Source of the DNA: JAIBAC01 sp046331095 | GTDB lineage: Bacteria > Actinomycetota > Acidimicrobiia > UBA2766 | Reading direction: 5' to 3' | Length of the DNA stretch: 64,000 nt | NCBI GenBank assembly: GCA_046331095.1 | Contig: JAXLRM010000004.1 | Span: forward strand, 124,001 to 188,000 | Translations under genes and position numbers: made by a program | In this document: piece by piece, positions 49,995 through 58,684 of the stretch | How the letters are laid out: each line of letters opens with the position of its first letter | Numbering within the stretch: position 1 is the first letter of the stretch | Notes under the pieces: generated by a model | What the model was told of the DNA's origin: nothing | Database searches by the model: none | Seen by the model: only the letters and a program-made list of their open reading frames with translations

Positions 49995-50066
49995 CGCCCG
50001 ACACGCGGCCGCGATGGCTCGCGGAGTGGGACACTGGGCGAACCCACAGCGGGAACGGGGGAGTCC

Positions 50067-50948
50067 GTGACCACCCACACGAAGTCGATGCCGGCCGTGT
50101 TCCTCGGCCACGGATCGCCGATGAACGCCCTCGAGGTGAACCGATTCACGGACGCATGGCGAGCCTTCGGCGCCGGGATCCCGCGTCCACGTGCGGTCCT
50201 CGCGATCTCGGCGCACTGGTACGTCAACGCGTCGGCGGTCACCGCCATGGCGCAGCCCCGCACGATCCACGACTTCTACGGCTTCCCCGACGAGCTCTTC
50301 GCGTTCGAGTACCCGGCGCCGGGGGATCCCGGGCTCGCAGCCGAGGTCGTCGATCTCGTCGAGCCGACCTGGATCGGCGTCGACACCGACAGCTGGGGAC
50401 TCGACCACGGCACCTGGTCGGTGCTCGCACACGTGTTCCCCGACGCAGGCGTGCCCGTCGTGCAGCTCTCGATCAACGCCATGAAGCCGTTCGAGTACCA
50501 CTTCGAGCTCGGGGCGAAGCTGGCGCCGCTGCGGGAGCGGGGCGTGCTCGTCGCATGCAGCGGGAACGTCGTCCACAACCTCGGCCGTCTCGACTGGGCC
50601 AACCCCGACTCGGCGTCGGACTGGGCGCAGCGCTTCGACGACGACATCACGGCGATCATGACCGACGATCCCGCCGGCCTCGTCGGGGCCGCCAGCCACC
50701 GCGACTACCGTCTCGCGGCGCCGACGCCGGACCACTTCCTGCCGCTCGTCTACCTGGCGGGCATGGCTGCCGCTGCCGGTGCCCGGACCGAGGTCCTCGC
50801 GGGGGGCTGCTCGATGGGCTCCCTGTCGATGACGTCCTACACCCTCGGCTGGGACGGTGCCGGCGCTGCAGGCGGTCGCGGCGATCCCGGTGGTGCAGGT
50901 GCGGCCCCCGTCCTTCCCGACGTGCCCGCCGACGAGACCAACGTTTGA
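50067..50948 (+). CDS. DODA-type extradiol dioxygenase (LigB fold)
   Basis: A 293-residue class III extradiol dioxygenase-fold protein. Metal-site histidines are seen in FLGHGSPMNA (His15), ISAHWYV (His50) and GLDHGTWS; NVVHNL and TPDHFLPLVYLAG add conserved histidines. This is the DOPA 4,5-dioxygenase/YgiD pattern. It would open catechol rings, although several family members have other activities. GTG 50067 follows a GGGGGAG site. It comes 72 bp after the HsaA-like gene, so an aromatic or steroid ring pathway is possible but unproven. The Gly/Ala-rich C-terminal tail looks disordered. Confidence 0.85.
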   Translation: MTTHTKSMPAVFLGHGSPMNALEVNRFTDAWRAFGAGIPRPRAVLAISAHWYVNASAVTAMAQPRTIHDFYGFPDELFAFEYPAPGDPGLAAEVVDLVEPTWIGVDTDSWGLDHGTWSVLAHVFPDAGVPVVQLSINAMKPFEYHFELGAKLAPLRERGVLVACSGNVVHNLGRLDWANPDSASDWAQRFDDDITAIMTDDPAGLVGAASHRDYRLAAPTPDHFLPLVYLAGMAAAAGARTEVLAGGCSMGSLSMTSYTLGWDGAGAAGGRGDPGGAGAAPVLPDVPADETNV

Positions 50949-50991
50949 CTACCTCACCTCACGAAACACCACCGCGGATCGTCTACATCAC

Positions 50992-51480
50992 GTGAGCACG
51001 GAACCTTTCGAGAGGGTGGTGTCGGACCACGGCGCCACCGTCCTGCGCGTCTGCCGGGCGCTCCTGGCCCACCACGACGCCGACGACGCCTGGTCCGAGA
51101 CGTTCCTGGCCGCGCTGCGGGCGTACCCGGAGCGGCCACCGGAGGTGAACGTGCGCGCCTGGCTCGTGACGATCGCGCATCGCAAGGCGATCGACCATGT
51201 CCGCAGGTCCCGCAGAGAGCCCGTTCCCACTGCCCGGGTGCCCGACGTCGAGGCGGACGGCGTCGCGGCCGAGCGTCTCGACGACGACCTGCGGCACGCG
51301 CTCGAGGCTCTCGGCCCCAAACAGCGCGGCGCGGTCGTGTTGCACTACGTCGCCGGACTCCGATACGCCGAGGTGGGCGTCGCCTTGGACTGCAGCGAGG
51401 CGGCGGCGCGGCGCAGCGCGGCCGACGGCATCGCCCGGCTGCGCGCGACCCTGGAAGCCGATCGAGAGGAACCCGGATGA
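50992..51480 (+). CDS. ECF-type RNA polymerase sigma factor
   Basis: A 162-residue sigma-70 family protein. Region 2 is seen as VLRVCRALLAHHDADDAWSE, TFLAALRAYPE and VNVRAWLVTIAHRKAIDHVR. Region 4 is the helix-turn-helix LGPKQRGAVVLHYVAGLRYA, EVGVALDCSEAAARR. It overlaps the methyltransferase gene by ATGA. No anti-sigma gene is present. The coupling suggests that this sigma factor controls, or is controlled with, the alkylation repair gene. The start is taken as GTG 50992; no ribosome binding site is evident. Confidence 0.85.
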   Translation: MSTEPFERVVSDHGATVLRVCRALLAHHDADDAWSETFLAALRAYPERPPEVNVRAWLVTIAHRKAIDHVRRSRREPVPTARVPDVEADGVAAERLDDDLRHALEALGPKQRGAVVLHYVAGLRYAEVGVALDCSEAAARRSAADGIARLRATLEADREEPG

Positions 51481-52109
51481 CTCGAGCCACGCCGAACGAC
51501 CGGGCCTCGAGTGCCTCGCTCACGGTGGGTCTCGCTGCCGAGCCCACAGGAGCCGAGCTCGACGCCCTGCACACCCGTCTGGTGCGCGAAGCCGACGACG
51601 CCGGTCTCCTCGAGGTCGCGTACCGGGTGCTCGACTCGCCGATCGGTGCGCTGCTGGTCGCGGTCACCGACCGCGGACTCGTGCGTGTCGCGTTCGAGCT
51701 CGAGGACCACGACGCTGTGCTCGCCGACCTCGCGGGTTCCGTCGGTCCGCGGATCCTGAGGGCGATCCGTCGCACCGACGACGTGGCGCGCCAGCTCGAC
51801 GAGTACTTCGCGGGGCGGCGGCGCAGCTTCGACCTCGCCGTCGACCTTCGCCTCGTGCGCGGCTTTCGGCGTGCTGTCGTCGAGCACCTGCGCAGGATCG
51901 GGTACGGCCGCACCGAGACCTACGCCGAGGTCGCCAGGGCAGTGGGTAACGCGCGCGCCGTGCGCGCCGCCGGCAGCGCGTGCGCGCACAACCCGGTACC
52001 GATCGTCGTGCCGTGCCACCGGGTCGTGCGCAGCGACGGCAGCATCGGCCGCTACCTGGGCGGCACCGAGGCCAAGGCCGCGCTGCTGGCACTGGAGGCC
52101 GCCGCGTGA
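51477..52109 (+). CDS. ogt: methylated-DNA-protein cysteine methyltransferase
   Basis: A 210-residue O6-alkylguanine-DNA methyltransferase. The acceptor Cys180 is in the invariant PVPIVVPCHRVV, preceded by GYGRTETYAEVARAVGNARA and the DNA-binding helix AVRAAGSACAHN; GSIGRYLGGTEAKAALL closes the domain. The N-terminal ~48 residues before VAYRVLDSPIGALLVA are an extra segment not needed for repair. They might interact with the co-encoded sigma factor; that is speculation. It is translated with an ATGA overlap from the sigma gene. Confidence 0.93.
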   Translation: MTRATPNDRASSASLTVGLAAEPTGAELDALHTRLVREADDAGLLEVAYRVLDSPIGALLVAVTDRGLVRVAFELEDHDAVLADLAGSVGPRILRAIRRTDDVARQLDEYFAGRRRSFDLAVDLRLVRGFRRAVVEHLRRIGYGRTETYAEVARAVGNARAVRAAGSACAHNPVPIVVPCHRVVRSDGSIGRYLGGTEAKAALLALEAAA

Positions 52110-52160
52110 GGGCCTGACTTCGACGACGACCCGCGGCACGCGCGGCGGGGTTGCTCCCTC

Positions 52161-52173
52161 TACCCTGTGCGCA
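52161..52173 (+). promoter_or_regulatory. leaderless promoter of the small membrane protein
   Basis: TACCCT (52161-52166) lies six bases before ATG 52173; no ribosome binding site is seen. Confidence 0.5.
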
Positions 52174-52487
52174 TGTGCCTAATCGTCGTCATCGGCGCCT
52201 TCCTGCCCCGTCTCGCCCTCTTCCTCTGGTGGATCTTCGGGGACCGCTTGAGCCAGGTCTGGTCGAACTTCTGGCTCCCGTTCGCCGGGTTCCTGTTCCT
52301 GCCGTTCACGACGTTGTTCTATTCCCTCGCGTGGGCGCCGATCTACGTCGGCGCCAACGGCGTGCCGGCCCAGGGTGTGCACGGCTTCGGCTGGTTCCTC
52401 GTCGTGCTCGGCTTCCTGATCGACCTCAGCAACTGGTTCGGTGGCGACCGTGCACGGCGCCGCCGTGGCGAGGTGTCCCCGGCCTGA
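52173..52487 (+). CDS. small membrane protein of unknown function
   Basis: A 104-residue protein with three hydrophobic segments: CLIVVIGAFLPRLALFLWWI, FAGFLFLPFTTLFYSLAWAP and WFLVVLGFLIDLSN, followed by a charged tail (GGDRARRRRGEV). It resembles a common actinobacterial small membrane protein type with an LPR-x-ALFLWWIF start; its function is unknown. A GTG two codons upstream is possible, but the -10 spacing favours ATG 52173. It is convergent with the enoyl-CoA hydratase genes. Confidence 0.75.
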   Translation: MCLIVVIGAFLPRLALFLWWIFGDRLSQVWSNFWLPFAGFLFLPFTTLFYSLAWAPIYVGANGVPAQGVHGFGWFLVVLGFLIDLSNWFGGDRARRRRGEVSPA

Positions 52488-52498
52488 CCCGACAGGAG

Positions 52499-53359
52499 TC
52501 ACGTCTCCTGTCTGCCCCGCTCGCCGTAGTCGCCGAAGGGACGGTCGCGTTCGCGCACCGCGTCGCGCCACCCGACCTCTTGGGCGCGGGTGACGAAGTC
52601 GAGGCCCTCCTGGGTGTGGCGTGCGACGCCGTCGAAGATGAACCCGAGGAGTCGGCTCGTGTCGGGCTGGTACTGGTGGCGGGCGACGTCGTTGAGTGCC
52701 CACTTCATCATCTGGAGCTGGTTGAGCGGCAGGCGCGCCATGCGGGCGGCGAGCGACCGGGTGTGCCCGTCGAGATCGGGATCGGGGACGCACTCGAGGA
52801 CCATGCCCGCCGCGGCCGCCTCGGCTGCGGTGAGCTCGTCGCCGGTGAAGAGGTAGCGCTTGGCGCGTTCGAGGCCGAGGCGCGCCACCCACAACCACGG
52901 CGCCTCGGGGATGCCCCACACGCGTGCGGGCGGGTAGCCGAAGCGTGCGGACTCGCCGGCAACGATGACGTCGGCGTTGAGGACCATGTCGGTTCCGCCG
53001 GCGATGCACCATCCGTGCACGGCTGCCACCGTCGGTTTCGAGATCGTGTGGAGCTTGGCGAAGGTGTTGCCGAAGCGGCCGATCATGCGAACGTCGCCGA
53101 CGCTGTCCCAGGCTCTGCCGGCGCCGCCTTCGAGGGTTGCCTGCGAGACCGTGGACCAGTCGAGACCGAAGCCGGCGCAGAACGCGCGGCCCTCGGCGCG
53201 CAGGAGCACCACGCGGACGCTGTCGTCGACGTCGGCACTCTCGAGGGCGGCGTCGAGCTCGTCGCGCAGCGCCGGCGTGATCGTGTTGAGCTCCGCCGGT
53301 CTGCACAGGACCAAGTGGCGCACACCGTCGTCGTCCTCGACGCGGAGCGCCTCGCCCAC
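52499..53359 (-). CDS. enoyl-CoA hydratase/isomerase family protein
   Basis: A 286-residue crotonase. It has LRVEDDDGVRHLVLCRPAEL with NTITP, oxyanion loop AAVHGWCIAGGTDMVLNADV and FGYPPARVWGIPEAPW. The first oxyanion segment FCAGFGLDWS has F where most hydratases have D (SAGADL), and the PGxGGTQ loop is replaced by PEAPWLW. This is a divergent crotonase, perhaps a hydrolase or isomerase rather than a hydratase. It starts at GTG 53359, two bases after the preceding crotonase stop, so the two form an operon. Confidence 0.82.
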   Translation of the reverse strand: MGEALRVEDDDGVRHLVLCRPAELNTITPALRDELDAALESADVDDSVRVVLLRAEGRAFCAGFGLDWSTVSQATLEGGAGRAWDSVGDVRMIGRFGNTFAKLHTISKPTVAAVHGWCIAGGTDMVLNADVIVAGESARFGYPPARVWGIPEAPWLWVARLGLERAKRYLFTGDELTAAEAAAAGMVLECVPDPDLDGHTRSLAARMARLPLNQLQMMKWALNDVARHQYQPDTSRLLGFIFDGVARHTQEGLDFVTRAQEVGWRDAVRERDRPFGDYGERGRQET

Positions 53360-53361
53360 CG

Positions 53362-54132
53362 TCAGACCCCGGTGCCGTGGCGGCCGGCGCCTCCGGCGAA
53401 GCGGGCCGCGCCGGCGAGGGTCTCACCCGAACGGATCGGCACCAGGCCGTGGCGGGTCTCGTTCGCGAGCGCGTCGCTCAACCCGAGGTCCCACTGCTCG
53501 TACGACGACGTCCGGTCCGCGCGCAGGCACTCCTGCGGGAATGCGGACAGCGCCGCGGCGAGCTCGAGCGCGGTGGCGAGCGCGCGGCCGGGGCCGCACG
53601 TGCGGTTGGCGAGGCCCCAGTCCGCCGCCTCACGACCCGAGACCCCGCGGCCGGTGAGGATCATGTCGAGCGCACGGCTGTGGCCGACGAGGCGGGGCAG
53701 GCGTACGGTGCCGCCGTCGACGAGGGGGACCCCCCAGCGGCGGCAGTAGACACCGAAGACCGCGTCGGTCGCCGCCACCCGCAGGTCGCACCAGAGGGCG
53801 AGCTCGAGGCCGCCCGCGACGGCGTGGCCCTCGACCGCGGCGATCACGGGCTTGGCGAGCAGCATCCGCGTACACCCCATCGGCCCGGGCAGGTCGACGT
53901 CGGCGTCCACGCGGTTGCCGTTGCCCTCGCTGATCGCCTTGAGGTCCGCTCCGGAGCAGAACGTCCCGGCGGCGCCGGTGAGAACCGCGACGTCGAGGCC
54001 GGCGTCGGCGTCGAAGTCCGCGAAGGCGTCGTGGAGGGCCGCCGCAGTGGGTCCGTCGACGGCGTTGCGCCGTTGCGGGCGGTCGATCGTGACGGCGAGC
54101 GTGCGACCGTGGGTCTCGGTACGGACGGCCAA
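53362..54132 (-). CDS. enoyl-CoA hydratase family protein
   Basis: A 256-residue crotonase. VTIDRPQRRNAVDGPTAAAL, TFCSGADLKAISEG, AAVEGHAVAGGLELALWCDL and FGVYCRRWGVPLVDGGTVRL show a standard oxyanion hole. The loop sequence Gly-Val-Pro-Leu-Val-Asp-Gly-Gly-Thr matches a subset of actinobacterial EchA proteins that lack the first catalytic Glu. The start is taken as TTG 54132 behind a GTGGAGCGAGA site; no ATG or GTG lies near the family N-terminus. The second crotonase gene follows after two bases. Confidence 0.85.
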   Translation of the reverse strand: MAVRTETHGRTLAVTIDRPQRRNAVDGPTAAALHDAFADFDADAGLDVAVLTGAAGTFCSGADLKAISEGNGNRVDADVDLPGPMGCTRMLLAKPVIAAVEGHAVAGGLELALWCDLRVAATDAVFGVYCRRWGVPLVDGGTVRLPRLVGHSRALDMILTGRGVSGREAADWGLANRTCGPGRALATALELAAALSAFPQECLRADRTSSYEQWDLGLSDALANETRHGLVPIRSGETLAGAARFAGGAGRHGTGV

Positions 54133-54177
54133 TCTCGCTCCACTGTCGCGGCCCGGGCCTCGGTTCGGCAACAGGTC

Positions 54178-54218
54178 CCCGGATCGGCACTCAGGCCGGC
54201 CCGGATCGGCACTCAGGC
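54178..54218. repeat. 19-bp direct repeat, two copies
   Basis: CCCGGATCGGCACTCAGGC occurs at 54178-54196 and again at 54200-54218, identical and offset by 22 bp, two helical turns. It lies in the 167-bp gap between the divergent crotonase and acyltransferase genes, so it may be a regulator binding site. Confidence 0.85.
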
Positions 54219-54299
54219 TGGCGTGTCGCGCCAGCGTACCGGTTGGGGTGTGGACCCAGGTAGCGTTGCAGCCACGCGGCGGGCTTCGCGACGGGACCG

Positions 54300-55487
54300 G
54301 TGGTGGTGGCAGGCCAGCAGACCAAGACGTCCGGGGATGCACACGCGGTCGCCGCACCCACGGGCCGGGACCGCTTCATCGACTTCACGCGGGCGTTCAG
54401 CCTCCTCGTCGTCGTGCTCTGGCACTGGGGGTTCACCCTGTTGATCCTCTCCCCGGACGGTCCGCACGCGTCGAACCCGATCGGCTTCGTCAGCGGCCTG
54501 TGGATCGCGACGTGGCTGCTGCAGGTCATGCCGCTGTTCTTCTTCGTCGGCGGGTACGCCCACATGCTCGTGTGGCACAAGATCCGCGAGAACGGTGGCG
54601 GGTACTGGACCTTCGTTGCCGGACGCCTCAAGCGGTTGCTCGTCCCCGTCGCGCTCTTCCTCGCCGTGATGGTGGCGCTGGGCGTGCTCATCGGCCTGGT
54701 GTTCCCACCGTGGGCCGCGTGGGCGCGCTCGGGCATCTTCCTCATCGCGAGCCCGCTGTGGTTCATCGCCGTCTACGTCGTGCTCGTGTTCCTCGCCCCG
54801 CCCCTGGTGGCGCTGCACGACCGGTTCGGCCCCCTCGTCGTCGTGTTCCTCGTCGGCCTCGCCGGCCTCGCGGACATCGGCCGGTTCCACGGCCACATGC
54901 CCTACCTCGGCCTCGCGAACCTCGTCCTCGTCTGGGGCTGCTGCCACCAGTTCGGCTTCTTCTACGGACGCCTGGCGGAAGCTCCGCGCCAGACGTACTG
55001 GACCTTCTTCTGGGCGGGCCTGTTCGGACTGGTCGCGCTCACCAACACCGGCCTCTACCCCCGCTCGATGGTCGGTGTCCCCGGCGAGCAGATCTCCAAC
55101 ATGGGCCCGCCGACGTTGTGCATCCTCGCCCTGTGCGTCTTCCAGATCGGGGTCGCGATGCTGGTGCGCCCCTGGGTGCTCCGCAAGCTCGAGGAGCCAC
55201 GCTGGAAGCGGTTCTCCGACGCCGCCAACAGGTTCTCGATGCCGCTGTTCCTCTGGCACACCACCGGCTACGCGATCGCGTTCGGGCTGCTCTGGCTGGT
55301 GGGACTGCACCCTCCGCAGGAGCCCACGTGGCAGTGGTGGCTGTTGCGGCCGCTGTATGTCGGCGCGGCCCTGGTCGTGACGATCCCGCTCATCCTCGCA
55401 TCCGGCAAGCGCTGGACCCACCGCCAGCGCGCCCGCCCGGTGCAGCCGCGGCCGGCCTTCGCCCGCGACGCCGCCGGACGCTGGTGA
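54300..55487 (+). CDS. acyltransferase 3 family membrane protein (second copy type)
   Basis: A 395-residue integral membrane protein with about ten helices. RDRFIDFTRAFSLLVVVLWH is the first-helix signature with the conserved His, and FVAGRLKRLLVPVALFLAV is the conserved Arg segment. It is the same family as 21221-22534 but clearly divergent. It would transfer acyl groups to an extracytoplasmic acceptor such as a sugar or lipid. The start is among three consecutive GTG codons at 54300-54308 and is not certain. It is convergent with the CPBP protease gene. Confidence 0.82.
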   Translation: MVVAGQQTKTSGDAHAVAAPTGRDRFIDFTRAFSLLVVVLWHWGFTLLILSPDGPHASNPIGFVSGLWIATWLLQVMPLFFFVGGYAHMLVWHKIRENGGGYWTFVAGRLKRLLVPVALFLAVMVALGVLIGLVFPPWAAWARSGIFLIASPLWFIAVYVVLVFLAPPLVALHDRFGPLVVVFLVGLAGLADIGRFHGHMPYLGLANLVLVWGCCHQFGFFYGRLAEAPRQTYWTFFWAGLFGLVALTNTGLYPRSMVGVPGEQISNMGPPTLCILALCVFQIGVAMLVRPWVLRKLEEPRWKRFSDAANRFSMPLFLWHTTGYAIAFGLLWLVGLHPPQEPTWQWWLLRPLYVGAALVVTIPLILASGKRWTHRQRARPVQPRPAFARDAAGRW

Positions 55488-55505
55488 GCCCAGCGGGCGC
55501 GGCGC

Positions 55506-56261
55506 TCAGATCCCGGCGTTGAGAACCACCCACGCTGCCGCGTATGCGATCGAGTTCGTGGCCATGTGGGCCAGCATCGACGCGACCAGCGAGTCCGCAC
55601 GCAGGCGGATCCAGCAGAAGACGACCCCGGCGATCGCCGTGGACAGGACAGCGAAGACGACCGCGAACACGAGCCCCACGAGCGAACCGGTCGTGATGAG
55701 CTTCACCTGCTCGTTGGCGGTCGCGGCGCCGTAGCCGGGGATCACGTGCCACAGGCCGAACAGCAACGACGACCACGTGACCGCCCACGGCGTCGGCACG
55801 TGGCGGCGCAGCAGGCCCAGAAGGACACCCCGGAAGGCAACCTCCTCGAGGACCACGGTCCCCCAGGGGATGCGCACGAACACGTGGTACAGCATCAGCA
55901 CGACGGACGCGTCCCCGACACGGTCGTCGCTGAAGAAGTCGCGCGTCCACGGGATCAGGACGCCGATCGCGACGACCACGAGCACGACGGCTACGACGAC
56001 GAAGCCGACGCGCAGGCCGTCGCGGTCCTGTGCCCGCGACATGCCCAGCTCCCGCCACGACACGCCGTCGCGGTGCGCGAGCCACAGGAGCAGGCCGGCA
56101 GCGCCGAGGTTCGCGGGGACGTACATCCACAGCGGCAACCACAGGTTCGCGACGACGTTGTACGCGACGATGACGGCGACGACGTGCCACACGGCACGTC
56201 GGTCGTGGGGCGCCACCTCCGGGGGTGGGGGAGGGCGGCGAAGCGGGTCGAGCAGGGCCAC
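55506..56261 (-). CDS. CPBP family intramembrane metalloprotease
   Basis: A 251-residue membrane protein with about seven or eight helices. The three active-site motifs of the CAAX prenyl protease 2/CPBP (Abi) family are present: EEVAFRGVLLG (EExxxR), FGLWHVIPG and AHMATNSI (HxxxN). Bacterial members process or immobilise small peptides and are sometimes linked to bacteriocin immunity; the target here is unknown. GTG 56261 is chosen because TACGCT lies nine bases upstream (leaderless type); longer upstream starts would run into the divergent gene's promoter. Confidence 0.85.
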   Translation of the reverse strand: MALLDPLRRPPPPPEVAPHDRRAVWHVVAVIVAYNVVANLWLPLWMYVPANLGAAGLLLWLAHRDGVSWRELGMSRAQDRDGLRVGFVVVAVVLVVVAIGVLIPWTRDFFSDDRVGDASVVLMLYHVFVRIPWGTVVLEEVAFRGVLLGLLRRHVPTPWAVTWSSLLFGLWHVIPGYGAATANEQVKLITTGSLVGLVFAVVFAVLSTAIAGVVFCWIRLRADSLVASMLAHMATNSIAYAAAWVVLNAGI

Positions 56262-56270
56262 GGAGCCGCC

Positions 56271-56340
56271 AGCGTACCGGCCGGGGTGACGTGCGCGCGT
56301 GGGTGACCAGGGGGTGGTGCGTGACGCGCGCACGTACCCT
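56271..56340. promoter_or_regulatory. divergent promoters of the CPBP and acyl-CoA synthetase genes
   Basis: On the minus strand TACGCT (56276-56271) is nine bases before the CPBP GTG. On the plus strand TACCCT (56335-56340) is eleven bases before the synthetase ATG, giving a leader of only a few bases. Confidence 0.4.
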
Positions 56341-56351
56341 CGGGACCGCAC

Positions 56352-57827
56352 ATGGACGACACCCGGCCGCCTCCGACGCCGCCCCAGCCTCCGGCGGCCG
56401 CGGCCCTCCTACCCGCCCTGGACCGGCCTCACGACGGTGAGGCGATCGCGTTCGGCGACGCGACGCTGAGCTACGGCGAACTGGCCCGGCTCGCGGGCTC
56501 CGTCGCCGCGCGGGTCGCGGGCATGGCTCGGGTGGCGGTGTGGGCGATGCCCGCCGCGGAGACGGCCGTGGCCGTGACGGGCGCGCTCGCTGCAGGGGTC
56601 GCGGCCGTCCCGCTGAACCCACGCGCGGGTGCCCGGGAGTGCAGCCACGTCCTCAACGACAGCGAACCCGACGCCGTCCTCGCCGCGGACGGCGCAGCGC
56701 TGCCCGAGGCGCTCGCCGGTGTGGAGCGCATCCCGGTTCGCCTCGACGACACCGGCACCGGGGCCATGCCGCTCCACCCCGATCCCGACGCCGCCGCGTT
56801 CGTCATGTACACCTCGGGAACGACGGGGCCGCCCAAGGGCGCCCTCGTCACGCGCCGTGCCGTGGCCGCCGACCTCGACGCGCTCGCCGCGGTCTGGGAC
56901 TGGGGCCCCGACGACGTCCTCGCGCACGCGCTGCCGCTCTTCCACGTGCACGGCCTGATCCTCGGGGTCCTCGGCCCGCTGCGCACGGGCGGCACGCTGC
57001 ACCACGTCGGCCGGTTCACGGCGGAGGCAGTCGCCGCCGAGCTCGCGTCCGGGGCGACGATGCTCTTCGGCGTCCCGACGATGTACCACCGCCTCGCCGC
57101 GGCAGCCACGAGCGACCGCGGCGTCGCGGCGGCCCTCGCCCGCGCGCGTCTGCTCGTGTCGGGCTCGGCGGGACTCGGCCGCGGCGACCACGAGCGCATC
57201 CGCGAGGTCAGCGGTCGCGGTGTGGTCGAACGCTACGGAATGACCGAGACCCTCATCACGTGTGCGGTACCCGCAGCCGACCCCGACGCCGAGGGGACCG
57301 TCGGGCCGCCGTTGCCGGGTGTCGACCTGCGCCTCGTCGACGACAGCGGCGAAGTCGTCGACTCCGCCGGCGAGGTGGGCGAGATCCAGGTCCGTGGCGA
57401 CGTCCTCTACGACGGTTACCTGAACCGCCCGGACGCGACCGCGGCGGCGACGACCCCCGACGGGTGGTTCCGCACGGGAGACGCGGCGACACGCAGATCC
57501 GACGGCTACGTGTCGATCGTCGGGCGGCGCGCCACCGACCTGATCAAGTCCGGCGGGTTCAAGATCGGCGCCGGCGAGATCGAGGACGTGCTCCTCGAAC
57601 ACCCCGGTGTCGCCGAGGCGGCGGTCACGGGCGTGGCGGACGCCGATCTCGGCGAGCGTGTCGAGGCATGGGTCGTGACGACCCCGGGCCACGGCGCGGA
57701 CCTCTCCGATCTCGCCGGCCTCGTGGCGGCGCAGCTCGCCCCGCACAAGCGACCGCGTGCCATCCACCGGGTCGAGAGCCTCCCACGCAACGAGATGGGC
57801 AAGGTCCTCAAGGGCGAGCTGGGTTAG
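56352..57827 (+). CDS. AMP-dependent acyl-CoA synthetase, MatB-like
   Basis: A 491-residue ANL enzyme that activates a carboxylic acid via an acyl-AMP. The P-loop is VMYTSGTTGPPKGALVTRR, A5 VVERYGMTETLITC, A7 WFRTGDAATR, A8 GRRATDLIKSGGFKIGAGEI with the C-terminal Lys in NEMGKVLKGEL. The region HALPLFHVHGLILGVLGPLR is very close to malonyl-CoA synthetases (MatB) of streptomycetes, so malonate or methylmalonate is the best guess. The next gene is an SDR. No ribosome binding site is seen. Confidence 0.85.
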   Translation: MDDTRPPPTPPQPPAAAALLPALDRPHDGEAIAFGDATLSYGELARLAGSVAARVAGMARVAVWAMPAAETAVAVTGALAAGVAAVPLNPRAGARECSHVLNDSEPDAVLAADGAALPEALAGVERIPVRLDDTGTGAMPLHPDPDAAAFVMYTSGTTGPPKGALVTRRAVAADLDALAAVWDWGPDDVLAHALPLFHVHGLILGVLGPLRTGGTLHHVGRFTAEAVAAELASGATMLFGVPTMYHRLAAAATSDRGVAAALARARLLVSGSAGLGRGDHERIREVSGRGVVERYGMTETLITCAVPAADPDAEGTVGPPLPGVDLRLVDDSGEVVDSAGEVGEIQVRGDVLYDGYLNRPDATAAATTPDGWFRTGDAATRRSDGYVSIVGRRATDLIKSGGFKIGAGEIEDVLLEHPGVAEAAVTGVADADLGERVEAWVVTTPGHGADLSDLAGLVAAQLAPHKRPRAIHRVESLPRNEMGKVLKGELG

Positions 57828-57900
57828 GGCTTCGCGAGTGTGAGGCTGATCTGGCAGCCTCGCAGCCACGGACGTCGGGCGACGCCGGGGACGGGGGACC

Positions 57901-58665
57901 ATGGAACTGGCAGGCAAGCGAGTGCTCCTCACAGGCGCGAGTGGCGGGCTGGGCCACGCGTTCGCGCGCGAGTTCCACGACGCCGGGGCGCAACTCGTGC
58001 TCCACGGCCGCCGCGAGCCGCTACTGCGTGGCCTCGCCGAGGAGCTCGGTGCGGAGGTGATCGTCGGCGACCTCGCCGACCGCTCCCAACTCGACGACCT
58101 CATGGAGTCCACCGCCGACGTCGACGTCGTCGTCGCCAACGCCGGTCTCGGTGGATCGGGAAGTGTGCACGAGCTCGACGAAGCCACGATCGACGCCGTC
58201 CTCGACGTCAACCTGCGCGCCCCGATCCAGATGGGCCGCTTCTACGGCGCCCGGATGGCGCAGCGGGGCTCGGGTCATCTCGTGTTCGTCGGATCGCTCG
58301 CGGCCAAGGTCACCAACGCGGGCGCCGAGCTGTACTCGGCGACCAAGGCAGGACTGCGCATCTTCGCGTTCGGGCTGCGGGACTCGCTGGCGGGGACAGG
58401 CGTCGGCGTGACGGTGGTGCTGCCGGGATTCGTCTCCGAGGCCGGGATGTTCGTCGAGGGCGGCGGGTCGGTGCCCGCCTACGTGGGCATGGTCACGCCG
58501 GCACAGGTCGCCGTGGCCACCCGCAAGGGCATCGAGGACGGCAGCGTCGAGGTGATCTCGGCGTCGCTGCCGGTCCGTGTGGGGAGCCAGGCCGCCCTCG
58601 TGGCACCCCGGGTGGCGTCGTTCGTGGCGACGCGAACCCCGTTGGGCCGCCTCACCAAGGACTGA
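57901..58665 (+). CDS. short-chain dehydrogenase/reductase
   Basis: A 254-residue SDR. It has cofactor loop LLTGASGGLGHAFAREF, VVVANAGLGGSG, catalytic Ser in VFVGSLAAKVTN and the Tyr-Lys pair in ELYSATKAGLR. Arg residues after the second strand (HGRREPLL) favour NADP. C-terminal residues (ALVAPRVASFVATRTPLGRL) are hydrophobic and could rest on a membrane, as in lipid-acting SDRs. It follows the MatB-like gene by 73 bp with its own GGGGGACC site. Confidence 0.88.
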   Translation: MELAGKRVLLTGASGGLGHAFAREFHDAGAQLVLHGRREPLLRGLAEELGAEVIVGDLADRSQLDDLMESTADVDVVVANAGLGGSGSVHELDEATIDAVLDVNLRAPIQMGRFYGARMAQRGSGHLVFVGSLAAKVTNAGAELYSATKAGLRIFAFGLRDSLAGTGVGVTVVLPGFVSEAGMFVEGGGSVPAYVGMVTPAQVAVATRKGIEDGSVEVISASLPVRVGSQAALVAPRVASFVATRTPLGRLTKD

Positions 58666-58684
58666 GCGACCGGCGTCGGGGCGC

